Shown in pieces: positions 46,689 to 58,677 of a DNA stretch of 64,000 bases (position 1 is its first letter; each line of letters starts with the position of its first letter). The stretch is from Alphaproteobacteria bacterium (GTDB lineage: Bacteria; Pseudomonadota; Alphaproteobacteria; UBA8366; Aestuariispiraceae): NCBI GenBank assembly GCA_024743195.1, contig JANSXE010000013.1, forward strand, positions 42,325-106,324, given 5' to 3'. Under the pieces are notes generated by a model. The model saw only the letters and a list, made by a program, of their open reading frames with translations, did no database searches and was not told the origin of the DNA. The position numbers and the translations under genes are program-made.

Positions 46689-48641
46689 TCACTGGCCCAG
46701 GACCATGTAGAAACTGACGAGCAGCACCACGCCGATGAGCATCGCGAAGGCGTAGTGATAGACGTAGCCGGTCTGCAACAGGCTGATTCCCTTCGCCACC
46801 CGGCGCGAGGTCGAGGCGACCCCGTCCGGGCCGAAGCCGTCGATGACGCGCCCGTCGCCCTGCTTCCACAGGAGCCGGCCGAGCCGCATGCATGGGCGCA
46901 CGAAGAGGAAATCGTAGAGCTCGTCGAAGTACCATTTGTTCAGGCTGAAGCGGTAGAAGGGGCCCAGATACTCTCCCCACCAGCGCCCGCGCTCCAACCC
47001 GCGGGCGTAGATCGCGTAGGCCAGCGCGATGCCGACCAGCCCGAAGCCGAGCGGCGCCGCCTTCACCCAGTAAGGGGCGTGGTGCGCGTTCTCCAGCGCC
47101 GTGTGCTCCGGCAGGATCAGGATCGAGTCGCGCCAGAAGCCCGCCATGCCGTCGCCCACGAACCAGGGATAGAGCGCGAAGCCGGAAATGACCGCACCGA
47201 CCGCCAGGATGGCGAGCGGGATCGTCATGACCAGGGGCGATTCGTGGATGTGCGCCATGGTCTTCTCATCCGCGCGCGCCGGCCCGTGGAAGGTCATGAG
47301 CAGCAGCCGCCAGCTGTAGAAGGCGGTCATCAGCGCCGCCAGCAGGCCGAGCCAGAAGGCGTAGTTTCCGATCGCGCTGTGCGCGCCCCAGGCCGCCTCG
47401 AGCACCATGTCCTTGGAGTGGAAGCCGGCGAAGCCGATCACGCCGGGAATGCCGATCCCCGCAAGCGACAGCGAGCCGATCCACATCATCACGTAGGTGA
47501 ACTTGATCTGCTTGGCGATGCCGCCCATGCGCCGCATGTCCTGCTCGTCCGACATGGCGTGGATCACCGACCCCGCGCCCAGGAACAGCAGCGCCTTGAA
47601 GAAGGCGTGCGTGGTCAGGTGGAACATCGCGGCCGGGTAGGCGGAGACGCCGACCGCGAAGAACATGTAGCCGAGCTGCGAGCAGGTGGAATAGGCGATC
47701 ACCCGCTTGATGTCGTTCTGGGTCAGGCCGACCGTGGCGGCGAAGAAGGCCGTCGTCGCGCCGACGAAGGTGACGATGGCGAGCGCAAGGTCCGAATACT
47801 CGAGCAAGGGCGACATGCGCACCATCAGGAAGACGCCCGCCGTCACCATGGTGGCCGCGTGGATCAGCGCGGAAACCGGCGTCGGCCCCTCCATCGCGTC
47901 AGGAAGCCAGGTGTGCAGACCGAGCTGCGCCGACTTGCCCATCGCGCCCATGAACAGCAGGAGGGAGATGGTCGTGATCGCGTCGAGCTCCAGGCCCAGG
48001 AAATGGATGGTCGTCCCGACCATGTTCGGGACCTGGTCGAAGATCGCATCCAACTCCACCGTGCCGAAGACGACGAAGGCGGCGAAGATGCCGAGCCCGT
48101 AGCCGAAGTCGCCGACCCGGTTGACCAGGAACGCCTTGATGGCGGCCGCGTTGGCGCTCGGTCGCTGGTACCAGAAGCCGATCAGCAGGTAGGAGGCGAG
48201 GCCCACGCCTTCCCAGCCGAAGAACATCTGCACAAGATTGTCCGCCGTCACCAGCATCAGCATCATGAAGGTGAACAGGCTGAGATAGGCCATGAAGCGC
48301 GGCTTGGCCGGATCGTGCGCCATGTAGCCGATCGAATAGATGTGGACGAGCGCCGAGACCGTCGTCACCACGATCAGCATCACCGCGGTCAGCGTGTCGA
48401 TGCGCAGCGCCCAGTCGAACACGAAGTCGCCGCTCGCCACCCAGCGGAACAGGGTGATGGTCTTGTCGGCCTCCGGACCGCCGAGCCCGACCTGGAAGAA
48501 CACGACCCAACTCAGGATCGCGGCCAACGAGACGAAGCTGCAGGTCACCAGATTGGCGAACCGGTCGCCGCCCAGGAAGCGACTGAAAAAGCCGGCCAGA
48601 ATGGCGGCCAGCAGCGGCAGGAATACGATCGCGGCTTCCAT
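46689..48641 (-). CDS. nuoL: NADH-quinone oxidoreductase subunit L
   Basis: Largest antiporter-like subunit, at the far end of the membrane arm, with the long lateral helix at its C-terminus. It has 650 residues. MFFGWEGVGLASYLLIGFWY carries the conserved glutamate; TWLPDAMEGPTPVSALIHAA and the histidine and lysine residues of the proton path follow. It lies 20 bases after nuoK. Confidence 0.97.
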   Translation of the reverse strand: MEAAIVFLPLLAAILAGFFSRFLGGDRFANLVTCSFVSLAAILSWVVFFQVGLGGPEADKTITLFRWVASGDFVFDWALRIDTLTAVMLIVVTTVSALVHIYSIGYMAHDPAKPRFMAYLSLFTFMMLMLVTADNLVQMFFGWEGVGLASYLLIGFWYQRPSANAAAIKAFLVNRVGDFGYGLGIFAAFVVFGTVELDAIFDQVPNMVGTTIHFLGLELDAITTISLLLFMGAMGKSAQLGLHTWLPDAMEGPTPVSALIHAATMVTAGVFLMVRMSPLLEYSDLALAIVTFVGATTAFFAATVGLTQNDIKRVIAYSTCSQLGYMFFAVGVSAYPAAMFHLTTHAFFKALLFLGAGSVIHAMSDEQDMRRMGGIAKQIKFTYVMMWIGSLSLAGIGIPGVIGFAGFHSKDMVLEAAWGAHSAIGNYAFWLGLLAALMTAFYSWRLLLMTFHGPARADEKTMAHIHESPLVMTIPLAILAVGAVISGFALYPWFVGDGMAGFWRDSILILPEHTALENAHHAPYWVKAAPLGFGLVGIALAYAIYARGLERGRWWGEYLGPFYRFSLNKWYFDELYDFLFVRPCMRLGRLLWKQGDGRVIDGFGPDGVASTSRRVAKGISLLQTGYVYHYAFAMLIGVVLLVSFYMVLGQ

Positions 48642-48660
48642 GATCCGGTCCTAAGCCCCC

Positions 48661-48969
48661 TCAGCCCTTCATCTGGTTCACGTCCTCGACCGAGATCGAG
48701 GCGCGGTTGCGGTAGAAGACCACCAGGATCGCAAGCCCGATCGCGGCCTCGGCCGCGGCGACGGTCAGCACCAGCATGGTGAAGACCTGGCCCACCAAGT
48801 CCTGCATGTAGGCGGAGAAGGCGACCAGATTGATGTTCACCGCCAGCAGCATCAGCTCGATCGACATCAGGATGATGATCACGTTGCGGCGATTCAGGAA
48901 GACGCCGAACAGGCCGAGCGAGAACAGGATCGCCGCGACCGTCAGATAATGTTCAAGGCCGACCGCCAT
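48661..48969 (-). CDS. nuoK: NADH-quinone oxidoreductase subunit K
   Basis: Small membrane subunit with three helices, 102 residues. The two conserved membrane glutamates are in [17 protein letters not shown] and [13 protein letters not shown], as needed for proton transfer next to the quinone end. It follows nuoJ by 40 bases. Confidence 0.97.
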   Translation of the reverse strand: MAVGLEHYLTVAAILFSLGLFGVFLNRRNVIIILMSIELMLLAVNINLVAFSAYMQDLVGQVFTMLVLTVAAAEAAIGLAILVVFYRNRASISVEDVNQMKG

Positions 48970-49009
48970 GTCGTAGAGGCCCCTTCCCCACTCGCTTGCA
49001 CGCCGCGCC

Positions 49010-49624
49010 TCAGATGCCGGCGCGGTTGGATACCTTGACCACCTTCACCTCGTCCTCCGGACGGCGCGCGATCTGGTCGGCGATCTTCTGGCGCTTGACG
49101 CCCTCGCGCTCGCGCAGGGTCAGGACGATCGCCCCCATCATCGCGACCAGCAGCACCAGCCCGGCCCCTTGGAAGAGATAGACGTAGTCGGTGTAGATCA
49201 GATTGCCGAGCGCGCGGGTGTTGTGCATCTCGGCCGCCGCCGGCGTCGGCGCGGCGCCGGTCCCCGCCAGCGCCGGATCCAATTGCCAGGCCCCCACCAC
49301 CAGCAGGATCTCGACCAGCAGCACGAGGCCCACCGCGCCGCCGATCCCGGCGTAGCGCTGCGCGCCGCGGCGCATGTCGAGAAAGTTGATGTCCAGCATC
49401 ATGACGACGAACAGGAACAGGACCGCGACCGCGCCGACATAGACGATGACCAGGATCATCGCCAGGAACTCCGCCCCCAACAGGATGAAAAGGCCGGCCG
49501 CGTTGAAGAAGGCGAGCACCAGGAAGAGCACCGAATGGACCGGATTGCGGACCGTGATGACCAACGCTCCGCAGGCGACCAGCACGGCCGCCAGGAGATA
49601 GAATACGAAGCTTGCGATCGCCAT
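49010..49624 (-). CDS. nuoJ: NADH-quinone oxidoreductase subunit J
   Basis: Membrane subunit with five helices, 204 residues from the ATG at 49624 ([16 protein letters not shown]). The conserved helix with [22 protein letters not shown] contains the pi-bulge region. The C-terminal 30 residues are basic and soluble. The open frame upstream of the chosen start is Arg-rich and lacks a membrane helix. A 138-base gap separates it from nuoI; nothing else is seen there. Confidence 0.96.
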   Translation of the reverse strand: MAIASFVFYLLAAVLVACGALVITVRNPVHSVLFLVLAFFNAAGLFILLGAEFLAMILVIVYVGAVAVLFLFVVMMLDINFLDMRRGAQRYAGIGGAVGLVLLVEILLVVGAWQLDPALAGTGAAPTPAAAEMHNTRALGNLIYTDYVYLFQGAGLVLLVAMMGAIVLTLREREGVKRQKIADQIARRPEDEVKVVKVSNRAGI

Positions 49625-49762
49625 GGCGTGCGGTCTTCCCCCAACTGCGCCGAGGCCCCTCTTGGCGGCCTCTCTCGACGGCGGCGTCCGGACGACCCGG
49701 TGCGGCGTCGGCGCGTCGAACAAGGCGGGGCGAACGGTCGGACCCGTCCGCGCCCGCGTGGT

Positions 49763-50251
49763 TTAGCGATACGGCGCGTCCAGTTCAAGATTGGCCGCGA
49801 GTTCCGATTCCCAGCGGTCGCCGTTATCCAGGAGCTTGTCCTTGTTGTACATAAGCTCCTCGCGTGTCTCGGCGGCGAATTCGAAGTTCGGCCCTTCGAC
49901 GATGGCGTCCACCGGGCAGGCCTCCTGGCACAGGCCGCAATAGATGCACTTCGTCATGTCGATGTCGTAGCGCGTGGTCCGGCGCGACCCGTCGTCGCGC
50001 GGCTCCGCCTCGATGGTGATGGCGAGCGCCGGACACACCGCCTCGCACAGCTTGCAGGCGATGCAGCGCTCCTCGCCGTTGGGATAGCGGCGCAGCGCAT
50101 GCTCGCCGCGAAAGCGCGGGCTGAGCGGCCCCTTCTCGTAGGGATAGTTGATGGTGTGCTTCGGCTTGAACATGGTCTTCAGCGTCAGCGCCATGCCGCC
50201 GAGCAATTCGGTCAGGAGGAAGGACCGCGCGGTTCTGTCGAGACTAGCCAT
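49763..50251 (-). CDS. nuoI: NADH-quinone oxidoreductase subunit I
   Basis: Peripheral subunit with two 4Fe-4S clusters that pass electrons to NuoB. It has 162 residues. The cluster motifs are [12 protein letters not shown] and [12 protein letters not shown]; an amphipathic N-terminus and [20 protein letters not shown] precede them, with the TYR-like segment PNGEERC. The ATG at 50251 gives the normal length; the longer frame runs into nuoH in another frame. Confidence 0.97.
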   Translation of the reverse strand: MASLDRTARSFLLTELLGGMALTLKTMFKPKHTINYPYEKGPLSPRFRGEHALRRYPNGEERCIACKLCEAVCPALAITIEAEPRDDGSRRTTRYDIDMTKCIYCGLCQEACPVDAIVEGPNFEFAAETREELMYNKDKLLDNGDRWESELAANLELDAPYR

Positions 50252-50286
50252 CCGTCTGTCTCCTCGAAAAATCGGGGCCGCCGGCT

Positions 50287-51318
50287 TCAGGCCGGGGTCG
50301 GCAGCCAGCCGAAGGCGATCAGCACGCCCGCCGTGAGCACGACCCAGGCCATCGAGAACGGCAGGAACACCTTCCAGCCGAGCCGCATCAGCTGGTCGTA
50401 GCGGAAGCGCGGGAAGGTCGCGCGCACCCACAGGAAGATGAACAGCACGAAGGCGACCTTCAGCGCGAACCAGACGACGCCCGGAATCCAGTTGAACGGC
50501 GCGATGTCGAGCGGCGGCAGCCACCCGCCCAGGAACAGCACCACCGTCATCCCGCTCATCAGGATCATGTTGGCGTATTCGCCCAGGAAGAAGAGCGCGA
50601 AGGCCATCGCCGAATACTCGACATTGTAGCCGGAGACCAACTCCGCCTCGGCCTCCGGCAGGTCGAAGGGCGCGCGGTTGGTTTCGGCCAGCGCCGAGAT
50701 GATGAAGATCACGAACATCGGCAACAGCGGGATCGCGAACCAGATCGTCTGCTGCGCCGTGACGATGTGCGACAGGTTGAGCGAGCCGACGCAGAGCAGC
50801 ACGCTGACCAGCACGAAGCCGATCGAGACCTCGTAGGAGACCATCTGCGCCGCCGAGCGCAGCGCGCCCAGGAAGGCGTATTTCGAGTTCGACGCCCAGC
50901 CGGCGATGATGATGCCGTAGACGCCGAGCGAACTGACCGCGAAGAGATAGAGCACGCCCACATTGATGTCGGCCAGCACCCAGCCCTCGTCGAAGGGGAT
51001 AACCGCCCAGGCGATCATCGCCAGGATGAAGGTCAGCACCGGGGCGATGATGAACAGCACCCGGTTGGCGCCGGACGGGATCACCGTTTCCTTCAGAAAC
51101 AGCTTCAGCCCGTCCGCGAACGGCTGGAACAAGCCCATCGGGCCGACGACGTTCGGCCCCTTGCGAAGCTGCATCCAGCCGATGACCTTGCGTTCGGCGT
51201 AGGTCAGATAGGCGACCGCCACCAGCAGCGGCACCGTGATGGCGAAGATGTAGACGACGACGGTGAGCGCCGGCAGCGCATAGCCGGACCACCAGACGCC
51301 CTGGAACAGATCAGCCAT
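50287..51318 (-). CDS. nuoH: NADH-quinone oxidoreductase subunit H
   Basis: Membrane subunit that forms the quinone chamber with NuoB and NuoD. It has 343 residues with about eight helices. [20 protein letters not shown], the loop glutamates in [20 protein letters not shown] and GYNVEYSAM are all conserved. The ATG overlaps the nuoG stop by eight bases. Confidence 0.97.
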   Translation of the reverse strand: MADLFQGVWWSGYALPALTVVVYIFAITVPLLVAVAYLTYAERKVIGWMQLRKGPNVVGPMGLFQPFADGLKLFLKETVIPSGANRVLFIIAPVLTFILAMIAWAVIPFDEGWVLADINVGVLYLFAVSSLGVYGIIIAGWASNSKYAFLGALRSAAQMVSYEVSIGFVLVSVLLCVGSLNLSHIVTAQQTIWFAIPLLPMFVIFIISALAETNRAPFDLPEAEAELVSGYNVEYSAMAFALFFLGEYANMILMSGMTVVLFLGGWLPPLDIAPFNWIPGVVWFALKVAFVLFIFLWVRATFPRFRYDQLMRLGWKVFLPFSMAWVVLTAGVLIAFGWLPTPA

Positions 51319-53398
51319 GCGCGGCGCCCCCCTCGATCGCGCGTTGGCCCTCGCCCCGGGCCAGCAGGATCTCCTGCGTGCACGCCGCCATGGTCTGCGA
51401 GCAGCGCGAGATCGGATCGGTCATATAGAAATTCTCGACCGGCGAGACGAAGGCGCGGCTGGCGTCCATCGCGCCGTCGGCCCCGAAGGCGCCCCACTCG
51501 CCGGGCTCCGCCTCGTCCAAGCGGGTCAGGCGCGGATGCTGCTCGCGCATCTGGCGGCGCAAGGCCTCCAGGCTGTCGAAGGGCAGCGTCGCCCCGGCGC
51601 GCTCGGAGAGCGCGCGCAGGATCGCCCAATCCTCGCGCGCCTCGCCCGGCGGGAAGACCGCGCGGCGCGCGAGCTGAACACGGCCCTCTGTGTTCAGGTA
51701 GGTCGCGTTCTTCTCGGTGTAGGCCGCGCCGGGCAGGATCACATCGGCGGCGTGCGCGCCCTTGTCGCCATGATGGCCCTGATAGATGACGAAGGCCTTC
51801 TCAAGCGCCGACATGTCGACCTCGTCCGCGCCGTGCAGATAGACGACCTCGATCTCGCCGGCGCGCGCGCCGTCCAGGATTTCCGGGACCGACCGGCCGC
51901 CCTCGCCCGGCAGGAAGCCGAGCTCCATCGCGCCGACGCGCCCGGCGGCCGTGTGCAGCACATTGAAGCCGTTCCAATCGTCCCCGACGGCCCCGACCGC
52001 CTCGGCCAGCCGGCGCACCGCGCCGAGCGCCTCCGCCCCGTCGGGCCGGGCAAGCGCGCCCATTCCGACGATGATCAGCGGACGCTCCGCTTGCTTCAGC
52101 GTCTCGGCGAACCCGTGCGCGCCGTCGACGACCTGCTGGAGCGTTTCCGGCCCGGCGCCCAGATACTCGACGTCGTAGGTGCTCTTAACCTGCGGGCCGA
52201 TCAGCCCGACCTTGAGGCCGCTTTCCAGCCAGCGCTTGCGGATGCGCGCATTGATCAGCGGCGCCTCCCAGCGCAGGTTGGCGCCGACGATCAGGATAGC
52301 GTCGGCCCGCTCGATCCCGGCGATCCCGCTGTTGAAGAGATATTGGGCGCGCGGCTCCGCCTCGATCCTGGCGCCGTCCTGTCGGCAGTCGATGTTGGCG
52401 ACGCCGAGGCGCTGCATCAGCGCCCTCAGCGCGAAGACGCTCTCCGCATCCACCAGATCGCCCGCGATCGCTGCGATCTTCGACGCCTCCGTCGCCTTAA
52501 GCTTGTCCGCGACGGTCTGCAGCGCCGTCGACCAATCGGCCGGGTGCAGCTTGCCGTCGGCGCCGCGGACATAGGGCCGATCCAGGCGTTGGCGCACCAG
52601 CCCGTCGCAGGCGTAGCGCGTCTTGTCCGAGATCCACTCCTCGTTCACGTCTTCATTGAGGCGCGGCAGCACGCGCAGCACCTCGTTGCCGCGCGCGTCG
52701 ACGCGGATATTGGAGCCGACGGCGTCCATCACGTCGATCGATTCGGTCTTCTTCAACTCCCACGGCCGCGCCTCGAAGGCGTAGGGCTTGCTGGTCAGCG
52801 CGCCGACCGGGCAGAGGTCGATGACGTTGGCCGACAGTTCGCTGTCCACCGCCTGCTCGAGGGAGGAGATTTCCGCCGCCTCGCCGCGGTTCAGGAGCCC
52901 GATGTCCTCCACCCCCGCCACCTCTGCGACGAAGCGCACGCAGCGGGTGCAGTGGATGCAGCGGGTCATGATCGTCTTGATCAGCGGGCCCATGTATTTG
53001 TCGGCGACGGCGCGCTTGTTCTCCTCGAAGCGCGAGCCGCTGAAGCCGTAGGCCATCGCCTGATCCTGCAGGTCGCATTCGCCGCCCTGGTCGCAGATCG
53101 GGCAGTCGAGCGGATGGTTGATCAGCAGGAACTCCATCACGCCCTTGCGCGCCTTGTGCACCATGTCGCTGTCGGTGACGATCTCCTGACCGTCCTGCAC
53201 CGGCAGCGCGCAGGAGGCCTGCGGCTTCGGCGGCCCGGGCTTCACCTCGACCAGACACATGCGGCAATTGCCGGCGATCGACAGGCGCTCGTGATAGCAG
53301 AAGCGCGGGATCTCGACGCCCGCCTGCTCGCACGCCTGCAGGACGGTCATCCCGGCCTCGACCTCGTGCTCGACCCCGTTGATCTTGACTGTGGGCAT
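51311..53398 (-). CDS. nuoG: NADH-quinone oxidoreductase subunit G
   Basis: Iron-sulfur subunit of the peripheral arm. It has 695 residues. The N-terminal 2Fe-2S domain ([23 protein letters not shown] region), the histidine-ligated cluster segment [14 protein letters not shown] and the 4Fe-4S segment [10 protein letters not shown] are intact. A molybdopterin-oxidoreductase-like domain without cofactor follows. The length is that of the short NuoG of alphaproteobacteria and mitochondria (E. coli is about 910). Confidence 0.96.
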   Translation of the reverse strand: MPTVKINGVEHEVEAGMTVLQACEQAGVEIPRFCYHERLSIAGNCRMCLVEVKPGPPKPQASCALPVQDGQEIVTDSDMVHKARKGVMEFLLINHPLDCPICDQGGECDLQDQAMAYGFSGSRFEENKRAVADKYMGPLIKTIMTRCIHCTRCVRFVAEVAGVEDIGLLNRGEAAEISSLEQAVDSELSANVIDLCPVGALTSKPYAFEARPWELKKTESIDVMDAVGSNIRVDARGNEVLRVLPRLNEDVNEEWISDKTRYACDGLVRQRLDRPYVRGADGKLHPADWSTALQTVADKLKATEASKIAAIAGDLVDAESVFALRALMQRLGVANIDCRQDGARIEAEPRAQYLFNSGIAGIERADAILIVGANLRWEAPLINARIRKRWLESGLKVGLIGPQVKSTYDVEYLGAGPETLQQVVDGAHGFAETLKQAERPLIIVGMGALARPDGAEALGAVRRLAEAVGAVGDDWNGFNVLHTAAGRVGAMELGFLPGEGGRSVPEILDGARAGEIEVVYLHGADEVDMSALEKAFVIYQGHHGDKGAHAADVILPGAAYTEKNATYLNTEGRVQLARRAVFPPGEAREDWAILRALSERAGATLPFDSLEALRRQMREQHPRLTRLDEAEPGEWGAFGADGAMDASRAFVSPVENFYMTDPISRCSQTMAACTQEILLARGEGQRAIEGGAAHG

Positions 53399-53452
53399 CG
53401 ATCCCTCGTCCTTACCCTGGCTGCCTCGGCGCGGCTGCGGCCCGGCGCCGGC

Positions 53453-54772
53453 TCACTCGGCCGCGGCGACCTGCGTCACGGCCACACGCGTGCGATTCTT
53501 GATACGGTCTTCGATTTCGTCCCGGAAGTGGCGGATCAGCCCCTGGATCGGCCAGGCCGCCGCGTCGCCGAGCGCGCAGATCGTGTGCCCCTCGACCTGC
53601 TTGGAGACGTCGAGCAGCATGTCGATCTCCTCGATCTCCGCCTCGCCGCGGCCCATGCGGGTCAGCACCCGCCACATCCAGCCGGTGCCTTCGCGGCACG
53701 GGGTGCACTGGCCGCAGCTCTCATGCTTGTAGAAGTAGGCGAGCCGCGCGATCGCCTTCACCACGTCGGTCGACTGATCCATCACGATCACGGCCGCCGT
53801 ACCGAGGCCCGACTTCACCTCCTTCAAGGCGTCGAAATCCATCAGCACGTCGTCGCAGATCGATCGCGGGATCAGCGGGACGGACGAGCCGCCTGGGATC
53901 ACCGCCTTCAGATTGTCCCAGCCGCCGCGCACCCCGCCGCAATAGCGCTCCAGCAGTTCCTTCAGCGGGATCGACATCGCTTCTTCGATGTTGCACGGCT
54001 TCTCCACATGGCCGGAGACGCAGAACAGCTTCGTGCCCTCGTTCTTCTCCCGGCCGAAGCTCGCGAACCAGTCCGATCCGCGACGCAGGATGGTCGGCGT
54101 CACCGCGATGGATTCCACATTGTTCACCGTGGACGGGCAGCCCCACAGGCCGGCCATCGCCGGGAAAGGCGGCTTCAGGCGCGGCTGGCCCTTCTTGCCC
54201 TCCAGACTCTCCAGCAGCGCCGTCTCCTCGCCGCAGATATAGGCGCCGGCGCCATGATGCATGATGACGTCGAAATCGTAGCCGGAGCCGCAGGCGTTCT
54301 TACCCAGGAGCCCGGCGTCGTAGGCTTCCTGGATCGCCGCCTCCATCACCCGATACTCGGCCCGGTATTCGCCGCGGATATAGATGTAGGCGGCGCTGGC
54401 GCCGATGCCGACGCCTGCCAGGAGGCAGCCTTCGACCAGCTTGTGCGGGTCGTTGCGCATGATCTCCCGGTCCTTGCAGGTGCCGGGTTCGGATTCGTCC
54501 GCATTGACGATCAGGTAGGAGGGTCGGCCGCCCGTATCCTTCGGCATGAAGGACCATTTCATGCCGGTCGGGAAGCCCGCGCCGCCGCGGCCGCGTAGCC
54601 CGGAGCCCTTGACGATCTCCACGATCTTCTCACGGCCGAGCGCGATCAGATCCTTCGTGCCCTGCCAGTCGCCGCGCTTCTTCGCCGCCTCAAGCCGCCA
54701 CGAATCGTAGCCGTAGAGGTTGGTGAAGATGCGGTCCGCGTCCTTCAGCGGGGTCCAGCTCGCGCTCGCCAT
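53453..54772 (-). CDS. nuoF: NADH-quinone oxidoreductase subunit F
   Basis: NADH- and FMN-binding subunit, 439 residues. [13 protein letters not shown] is the NADH loop, and [15 protein letters not shown] with YIRGEY bind FMN. The 4Fe-4S ligands are in [12 protein letters not shown] and GHTICALGD. It follows nuoE by 19 bases. Confidence 0.97.
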   Translation of the reverse strand: MASASWTPLKDADRIFTNLYGYDSWRLEAAKKRGDWQGTKDLIALGREKIVEIVKGSGLRGRGGAGFPTGMKWSFMPKDTGGRPSYLIVNADESEPGTCKDREIMRNDPHKLVEGCLLAGVGIGASAAYIYIRGEYRAEYRVMEAAIQEAYDAGLLGKNACGSGYDFDVIMHHGAGAYICGEETALLESLEGKKGQPRLKPPFPAMAGLWGCPSTVNNVESIAVTPTILRRGSDWFASFGREKNEGTKLFCVSGHVEKPCNIEEAMSIPLKELLERYCGGVRGGWDNLKAVIPGGSSVPLIPRSICDDVLMDFDALKEVKSGLGTAAVIVMDQSTDVVKAIARLAYFYKHESCGQCTPCREGTGWMWRVLTRMGRGEAEIEEIDMLLDVSKQVEGHTICALGDAAAWPIQGLIRHFRDEIEDRIKNRTRVAVTQVAAAE

Positions 54773-54791
54773 CGTCGCGTCTCCCCTTCCC

Positions 54792-55454
54792 TCAGTACAG
54801 CCGCTCGGGCTCGCCGGCGGGCATGTTGCCGTAAGGTCCCTTTTCGGGGTCGGCCGGCCCCTGCGGCGACGGCCCGTCCTGAAGCGTCAGCGGCCCGCCT
54901 TCCGGCTCGGAACAGCGTCGGCCGATCTGCGAACCGGGCGTCGGCGTCTCGCCGCGCGCCAGCGCCTCCAGGACGGCGATCAGGCTCTCCGGCGTCAGAT
55001 CCTCGTAGTAATCGTCGTTGATCTGCACCATCGGCGCGTTGCAGCAGGCGCCCAGACACTCCACCTCGGTCAACGTGAACGTGCGGTCGTCCGTCGTGCC
55101 GCCGTTGGCGACGCCTAGGTGATCCTCGACCGCCTTCCGCAAATCCTCCGCCCCGCGCAGCATGCACGGCGTCGTGCCGCAAAGCTGGATGTGGAAGGCG
55201 CCGATCGGCTTGAGATTGATCTGGGTGAAGAAGGTCGCGACCTCCATCACCCGGATGTAGGGCATGCCCAGCATCTGCGCGATCTTGCGCATCGCGGCCT
55301 CGGTCACGTAATGCCCGTTCGCGTGGTTCTGCTCCTGCGCCAGGAACAGAAGCGCCAGGACCGCGGACTGGCGGCGTTCATGCGGGTATTTGGCGATGTT
55401 CCGCTCGGCCTCGGCGAGGAACTTGCCCTCGAATTCGAACTCCGCCGCACTCAC
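54792..55454 (-). CDS. nuoE: NADH-quinone oxidoreductase subunit E
   Basis: Thioredoxin-fold subunit with a 2Fe-2S cluster beside the FMN. It has 220 residues. Cluster cysteines are in LCGTTPCML and [11 protein letters not shown]. The C-terminal 45 residues are Pro/Gly-rich and probably disordered. The start is a GTG that overlaps the nuoD stop (GTGA). Confidence 0.96.
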   Translation of the reverse strand: MSAAEFEFEGKFLAEAERNIAKYPHERRQSAVLALLFLAQEQNHANGHYVTEAAMRKIAQMLGMPYIRVMEVATFFTQINLKPIGAFHIQLCGTTPCMLRGAEDLRKAVEDHLGVANGGTTDDRTFTLTEVECLGACCNAPMVQINDDYYEDLTPESLIAVLEALARGETPTPGSQIGRRCSEPEGGPLTLQDGPSPQGPADPEKGPYGNMPAGEPERLY

Positions 55455-56683
55455 CGGTCGATCTCCCCGAAAACGATATCGAACGCGCCCAGGATGGCGA
55501 CCGAATCCGCCAGCATGTGGCCGCGACAGACGTGATCCATCGCCTGCAGATGGGCGAAGCCCGGCGCGCGGATCTTGCAGCGATAGGGCTTGTTGGTGCC
55601 GTCCGCGACCAGATAGACGCCGAATTCGCCCTTCGGCGCTTCGATCGCCGTGTAGGTCTCGCCTTCCGGAACGTGAAAGCCCTCGGTGTAGAGCTTGAAG
55701 TGGTGGATCAGCGCTTCCATCGAGCGCTTCATCTCCCCTCGGCGCGGCGGCGCAACCTTGCCGTCCTCAGTCAGGACCGGGCCTTCCTTGATCTGCTCCA
55801 GGCACTGTTTGATGATTTTCAGCGACTGGCGCATCTCCTCGACCCGGACGAGATAGCGGCTGTAGCAGTCGCCGTTCTTGCCGACCGGGATGTCGAAATC
55901 CATCCGCTCATACATCGCATAGGGCTGGGCCTTGCGCAGGTCCCAGGCCACGCCCGAGCCGCGCAGCACCGGGCCGGTCATGCCCCAGGCCAAGGCTTCC
56001 TCGGCCGTGATCACGCCGATGTCGACGGAGCGCTGCTTGAAGATCCGGTTCTCGGTCAGCAGCTCTTCCATGTCGTCCATGAATTTCGGGAAGGCGTCGG
56101 CCCAGGCCAGGATCTTTTCCGGCATGTCCGCCGGCATGTCCTGATGCACGCCGCCGACGCGATAATAGGCCGCATGCATGCGCGCCCCGCAGACGCCCTC
56201 GTAGAACTCCATCAGCTTCTCGCGTTCTTCGAACGCCCAGAGCATCGGGGTCATCGCGCCCACGTCCATGGCGTAGGCGGGCACGTTGAGAAGGTGGTTC
56301 AGGATGCGGGTCAGTTCGTCGAACAGCGTGCGGATGTACTGCGCGCGCTCCGGCGCCTCGATGCCGAGAAGCTTCTCGGCGGCGCGCACGAAGGCGTGCT
56401 CCTGGCACATCGGCGCGACGTAATCGAGGCGATCGAAATAGGGGATCGCCTGCATGTAGGTCTTGTACTCGATCAGCTTCTCGGTGCCGCGGTGCAAGAG
56501 GCCGATATGCGGATCGATGCGCTCGATCACCTCGCCGTTCATCTCCATCACCATGCGCAGAACCCCGTGGGCCGCCGGATGCTGCGGCCCGAAGTTCATC
56601 GTCATGGTCTTGATGGTCGGGTCCTGCTCGGCCTCGGACGGCTTGCCGGCGGCCGACCCGGCGACGACCGCGTTGCTGCTCAT
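55451..56683 (-). CDS. nuoD: NADH-quinone oxidoreductase subunit D
   Basis: 49-kDa subunit that forms the quinone-binding site with NuoB. It has 410 residues from the ATG at 56683, which overlaps the nuoC stop (ATGA). [35 protein letters not shown] and [11 protein letters not shown] are conserved, as is the C-terminal GEIDR. It is not fused to NuoC. Confidence 0.97.
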   Translation of the reverse strand: MSSNAVVAGSAAGKPSEAEQDPTIKTMTMNFGPQHPAAHGVLRMVMEMNGEVIERIDPHIGLLHRGTEKLIEYKTYMQAIPYFDRLDYVAPMCQEHAFVRAAEKLLGIEAPERAQYIRTLFDELTRILNHLLNVPAYAMDVGAMTPMLWAFEEREKLMEFYEGVCGARMHAAYYRVGGVHQDMPADMPEKILAWADAFPKFMDDMEELLTENRIFKQRSVDIGVITAEEALAWGMTGPVLRGSGVAWDLRKAQPYAMYERMDFDIPVGKNGDCYSRYLVRVEEMRQSLKIIKQCLEQIKEGPVLTEDGKVAPPRRGEMKRSMEALIHHFKLYTEGFHVPEGETYTAIEAPKGEFGVYLVADGTNKPYRCKIRAPGFAHLQAMDHVCRGHMLADSVAILGAFDIVFGEIDR

Positions 56684-57360
56684 GACTTGCTCCCCTGCGC
56701 GCCCTCGTCGCCGCCCGCCGCGCCGCCCGCCTCGCCGGCCTTCTCGTCGCCGGGCAGATGCGGCGTCATGCCTTCCCAGGGGGACATGAAATCGAAGGTG
56801 CGGAACTCCTGCGTCAGGCGGACAGGCTCGTAGACCACGCGGCGCTGCTCGGCGTCGTAGCGCGGCTCGACGAAGCCGGTAAGCGGGAAGTCCTTGCGCA
56901 GCGGATGGCCTTCGAAGCCGTAGTCGGTAAGAATCCGGCGCAGGTCGGGATGGTCGGAGAAGAACACGCCGTAAAGGTCCCAGACTTCCCGCTCCCACCA
57001 GCCGGCCGACGGCCAGACCGAGGTGACGGAGGGAACCGGCATCTCCTCGTCCGTCTCCACTTTCAAGCGCATGCGCAGATTGTGCTTCATGCTGAGCAGG
57101 TTGTAGACGACCTCGAAGCGCTTCTCGCGATCGGGATAGTCGACCCCGCAGATGTCCATGCACTGCTTGAACAGGCAGTTCGCGTCATCGCGCAGGAACT
57201 TCGCAAGCCGGACCAGCGAACTGGCCGGCACGACCAGCGCCAACTCCCCGTTGGCGATGCGGCGCTCGTCGACATCGTTCGGGAACTTCGATTCGATGTA
57301 GTCCGCGAGTTCCTGAAGCGCGTCGATGCTGCTTTCGGCGATCTCGTTCATCTGCTCCAT
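56680..57360 (-). CDS. nuoC: NADH-quinone oxidoreductase subunit C
   Basis: 30-kDa peripheral subunit, 226 residues. [39 protein letters not shown] and [17 protein letters not shown] match the family. The C-terminal 25 residues are Gly/Ala-rich and low in complexity. The ATG at 57360 is used; a second ATG nine bases on is possible. Confidence 0.96.
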   Translation of the reverse strand: MEQMNEIAESSIDALQELADYIESKFPNDVDERRIANGELALVVPASSLVRLAKFLRDDANCLFKQCMDICGVDYPDREKRFEVVYNLLSMKHNLRMRLKVETDEEMPVPSVTSVWPSAGWWEREVWDLYGVFFSDHPDLRRILTDYGFEGHPLRKDFPLTGFVEPRYDAEQRRVVYEPVRLTQEFRTFDFMSPWEGMTPHLPGDEKAGEAGGAAGGDEGAQGSKS

Positions 57361-57410
57361 CCGTCGGCCCTTGCGGTCCGACCGACCCGTTTGCGACGAC
57401 CGGCGTGTCG

Positions 57411-58049
57411 TCAGCGGGCGATCGTTCCGGTGCGGCGGATCTTCTTCTGTAGCTGCAGGATTCCGTAGACCAGAGCCTCCGCCGTCGGCGGACAGCCCGG
57501 CACATAGATGTCGACCGGCACGATCCGGTCGCAGCCGCGGGTCACGGAGTAGCTGTAATGATAGTACCCGCCGCCGTTGGCGCAGCTCCCCATCGAGATG
57601 ACCCAGCGCGGCTCCGCCATCTGGTCGTAGACCTTGCGCAGGGCCGGGGCCATCTTGTTGCACAGCGTGCCGGCCACGATCATCACGTCGGACTGGCGCG
57701 GGCTCGCGCGCACGACGACGCCGAAGCGGTCCAGATCGTAGCGCGGCATGTAGGCGTGCATCATCTCGACCGCGCAGCAGGCGAGCCCGAAGGTCATCGG
57801 CCACATCGAGCCGGTGCGCGCCCAGTTGACGAGCTTGTCCAGATTGGCGACGACGAAGCCCTTCTCGGTCAACTCCTCGTTCACGCCGCGCAGGATCGCG
57901 TCCTGCCCCGCGCCGGGGCCGACGACGCCGCCCGCCATGCGTCGCCCGACAGGATCGTTGTCCGTCCCGGCGACCAGATCGCCGCCGGCCGGGCCGACGG
58001 CGGGCCCGAGTTTGAGGTCGGCGGCCTTCTCGTCCTGGCTCACTCCCAT
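57411..58049 (-). CDS. nuoB: NADH-quinone oxidoreductase subunit B
   Basis: Carries cluster N2, which reduces quinone. It has 212 residues. The cluster ligands are in [11 protein letters not shown], then GSCANGGG and [12 protein letters not shown]. The first 55 residues form a variable extension. The ATG at 58049 overlaps the end of nuoA by ten bases and has AAAGGAG seven bases upstream; an ATG 21 bases earlier lacks that. Confidence 0.97.
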   Translation of the reverse strand: MGVSQDEKAADLKLGPAVGPAGGDLVAGTDNDPVGRRMAGGVVGPGAGQDAILRGVNEELTEKGFVVANLDKLVNWARTGSMWPMTFGLACCAVEMMHAYMPRYDLDRFGVVVRASPRQSDVMIVAGTLCNKMAPALRKVYDQMAEPRWVISMGSCANGGGYYHYSYSVTRGCDRIVPVDIYVPGCPPTAEALVYGILQLQKKIRRTGTIAR

Positions 58050-58414
58050 TCGAGCGCTCCTTTCCGCCATTCATAGATGAATCCGATGGTGAGCACGCCC
58101 AGGAACACGACCATCGACCAGAAGCCGAACAGCCCCAGATCGCCGAGCGCGACCGCCCAGGGAAACAGGAACGCGACCTCCAGGTCGAAAATGATGAAGA
58201 GCAGCGTCACCAGATAGAAGCGCACGTCGAAGCGCTGCCGGGCGTCGTCGAACGCCTCGAAGCCGCACTCATACGCCGATAGCTTCTCCGAATCGGGGTT
58301 CTGACGCGCGACCACCATGCTGCCGAGGACCATCGCCAGCGACAGGCCCGTCGCGATCCCGATGAAGATCAGGATGGGCAGATACTCGTCCAGGAGTCCC
58401 TGCATTTCCGGCAT
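58040..58414 (-). CDS. nuoA: NADH-quinone oxidoreductase subunit A
   Basis: Small three-helix membrane subunit at the quinone end. It has 124 residues from the ATG at 58414. [23 protein letters not shown] is in part the cysteine-bearing loop seen in all NuoA, and [20 protein letters not shown] is the conserved helix. The frame upstream is Arg/Gly-rich and not NuoA-like. It is the first gene of the nuo operon. Confidence 0.96.
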   Translation of the reverse strand: MPEMQGLLDEYLPILIFIGIATGLSLAMVLGSMVVARQNPDSEKLSAYECGFEAFDDARQRFDVRFYLVTLLFIIFDLEVAFLFPWAVALGDLGLFGFWSMVVFLGVLTIGFIYEWRKGALEWE

Positions 58415-58598
58415 GTCGGTCTGCGCTCCCTCGCAAGCGAATGCGGCCGCCCCGCCCGACCATCCGACCCGGCTGTCCGATCCGCGGCCACATGGCCTGT
58501 CACCGGTCGGCCGGCCCGTCGCAAAGCCCCGTGCGCCGCGGCTTCCAGGCCGATCCATTTGGGCGCGCCTTCGTCGCACTTCCGCGCCGCCCGGTCAA

Positions 58599-58614
58599 CC
58601 CGAACCGCTTCGGG
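58599..58614 (-). other. Stem-loop in the nuo leader
   Basis: CCCGAA (58599-58604) and TTCGGG (58609-58614) pair perfectly around CCGC, within the roughly 230-base leader predicted for nuoA. The rest of 58415-58809 holds no gene; the other notable item is a perfect ten-base hairpin (58754-58763 with 58770-58779) just past tRNA-Asp, which could end that transcript. Confidence 0.35.
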
Positions 58615-58649
58615 CGAGGCGCGGCCGGCGCCCTTCGTTCGGAGGTCGG

Positions 58650-58677
58650 AATATAGGAAGTTCGGCTGGCAAGGCAA
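58650..58677 (-). promoter_or_regulatory. Probable nuo operon promoter
   Basis: On the - strand, TTGCCT (58672-58677) and TATATT (58650-58655) have 16-base spacing, with five of six matches at -10. It is the only AT-rich patch in the gap upstream of nuoA. Confidence 0.45.

Noticed and set aside
43576..46710. A 1044-codon open frame on the + strand, opposite nuoM/nuoN
   Set aside because: Antisense shadow with highly charged low-complexity translation (Arg/Asp/His). The - strand genes are certain.
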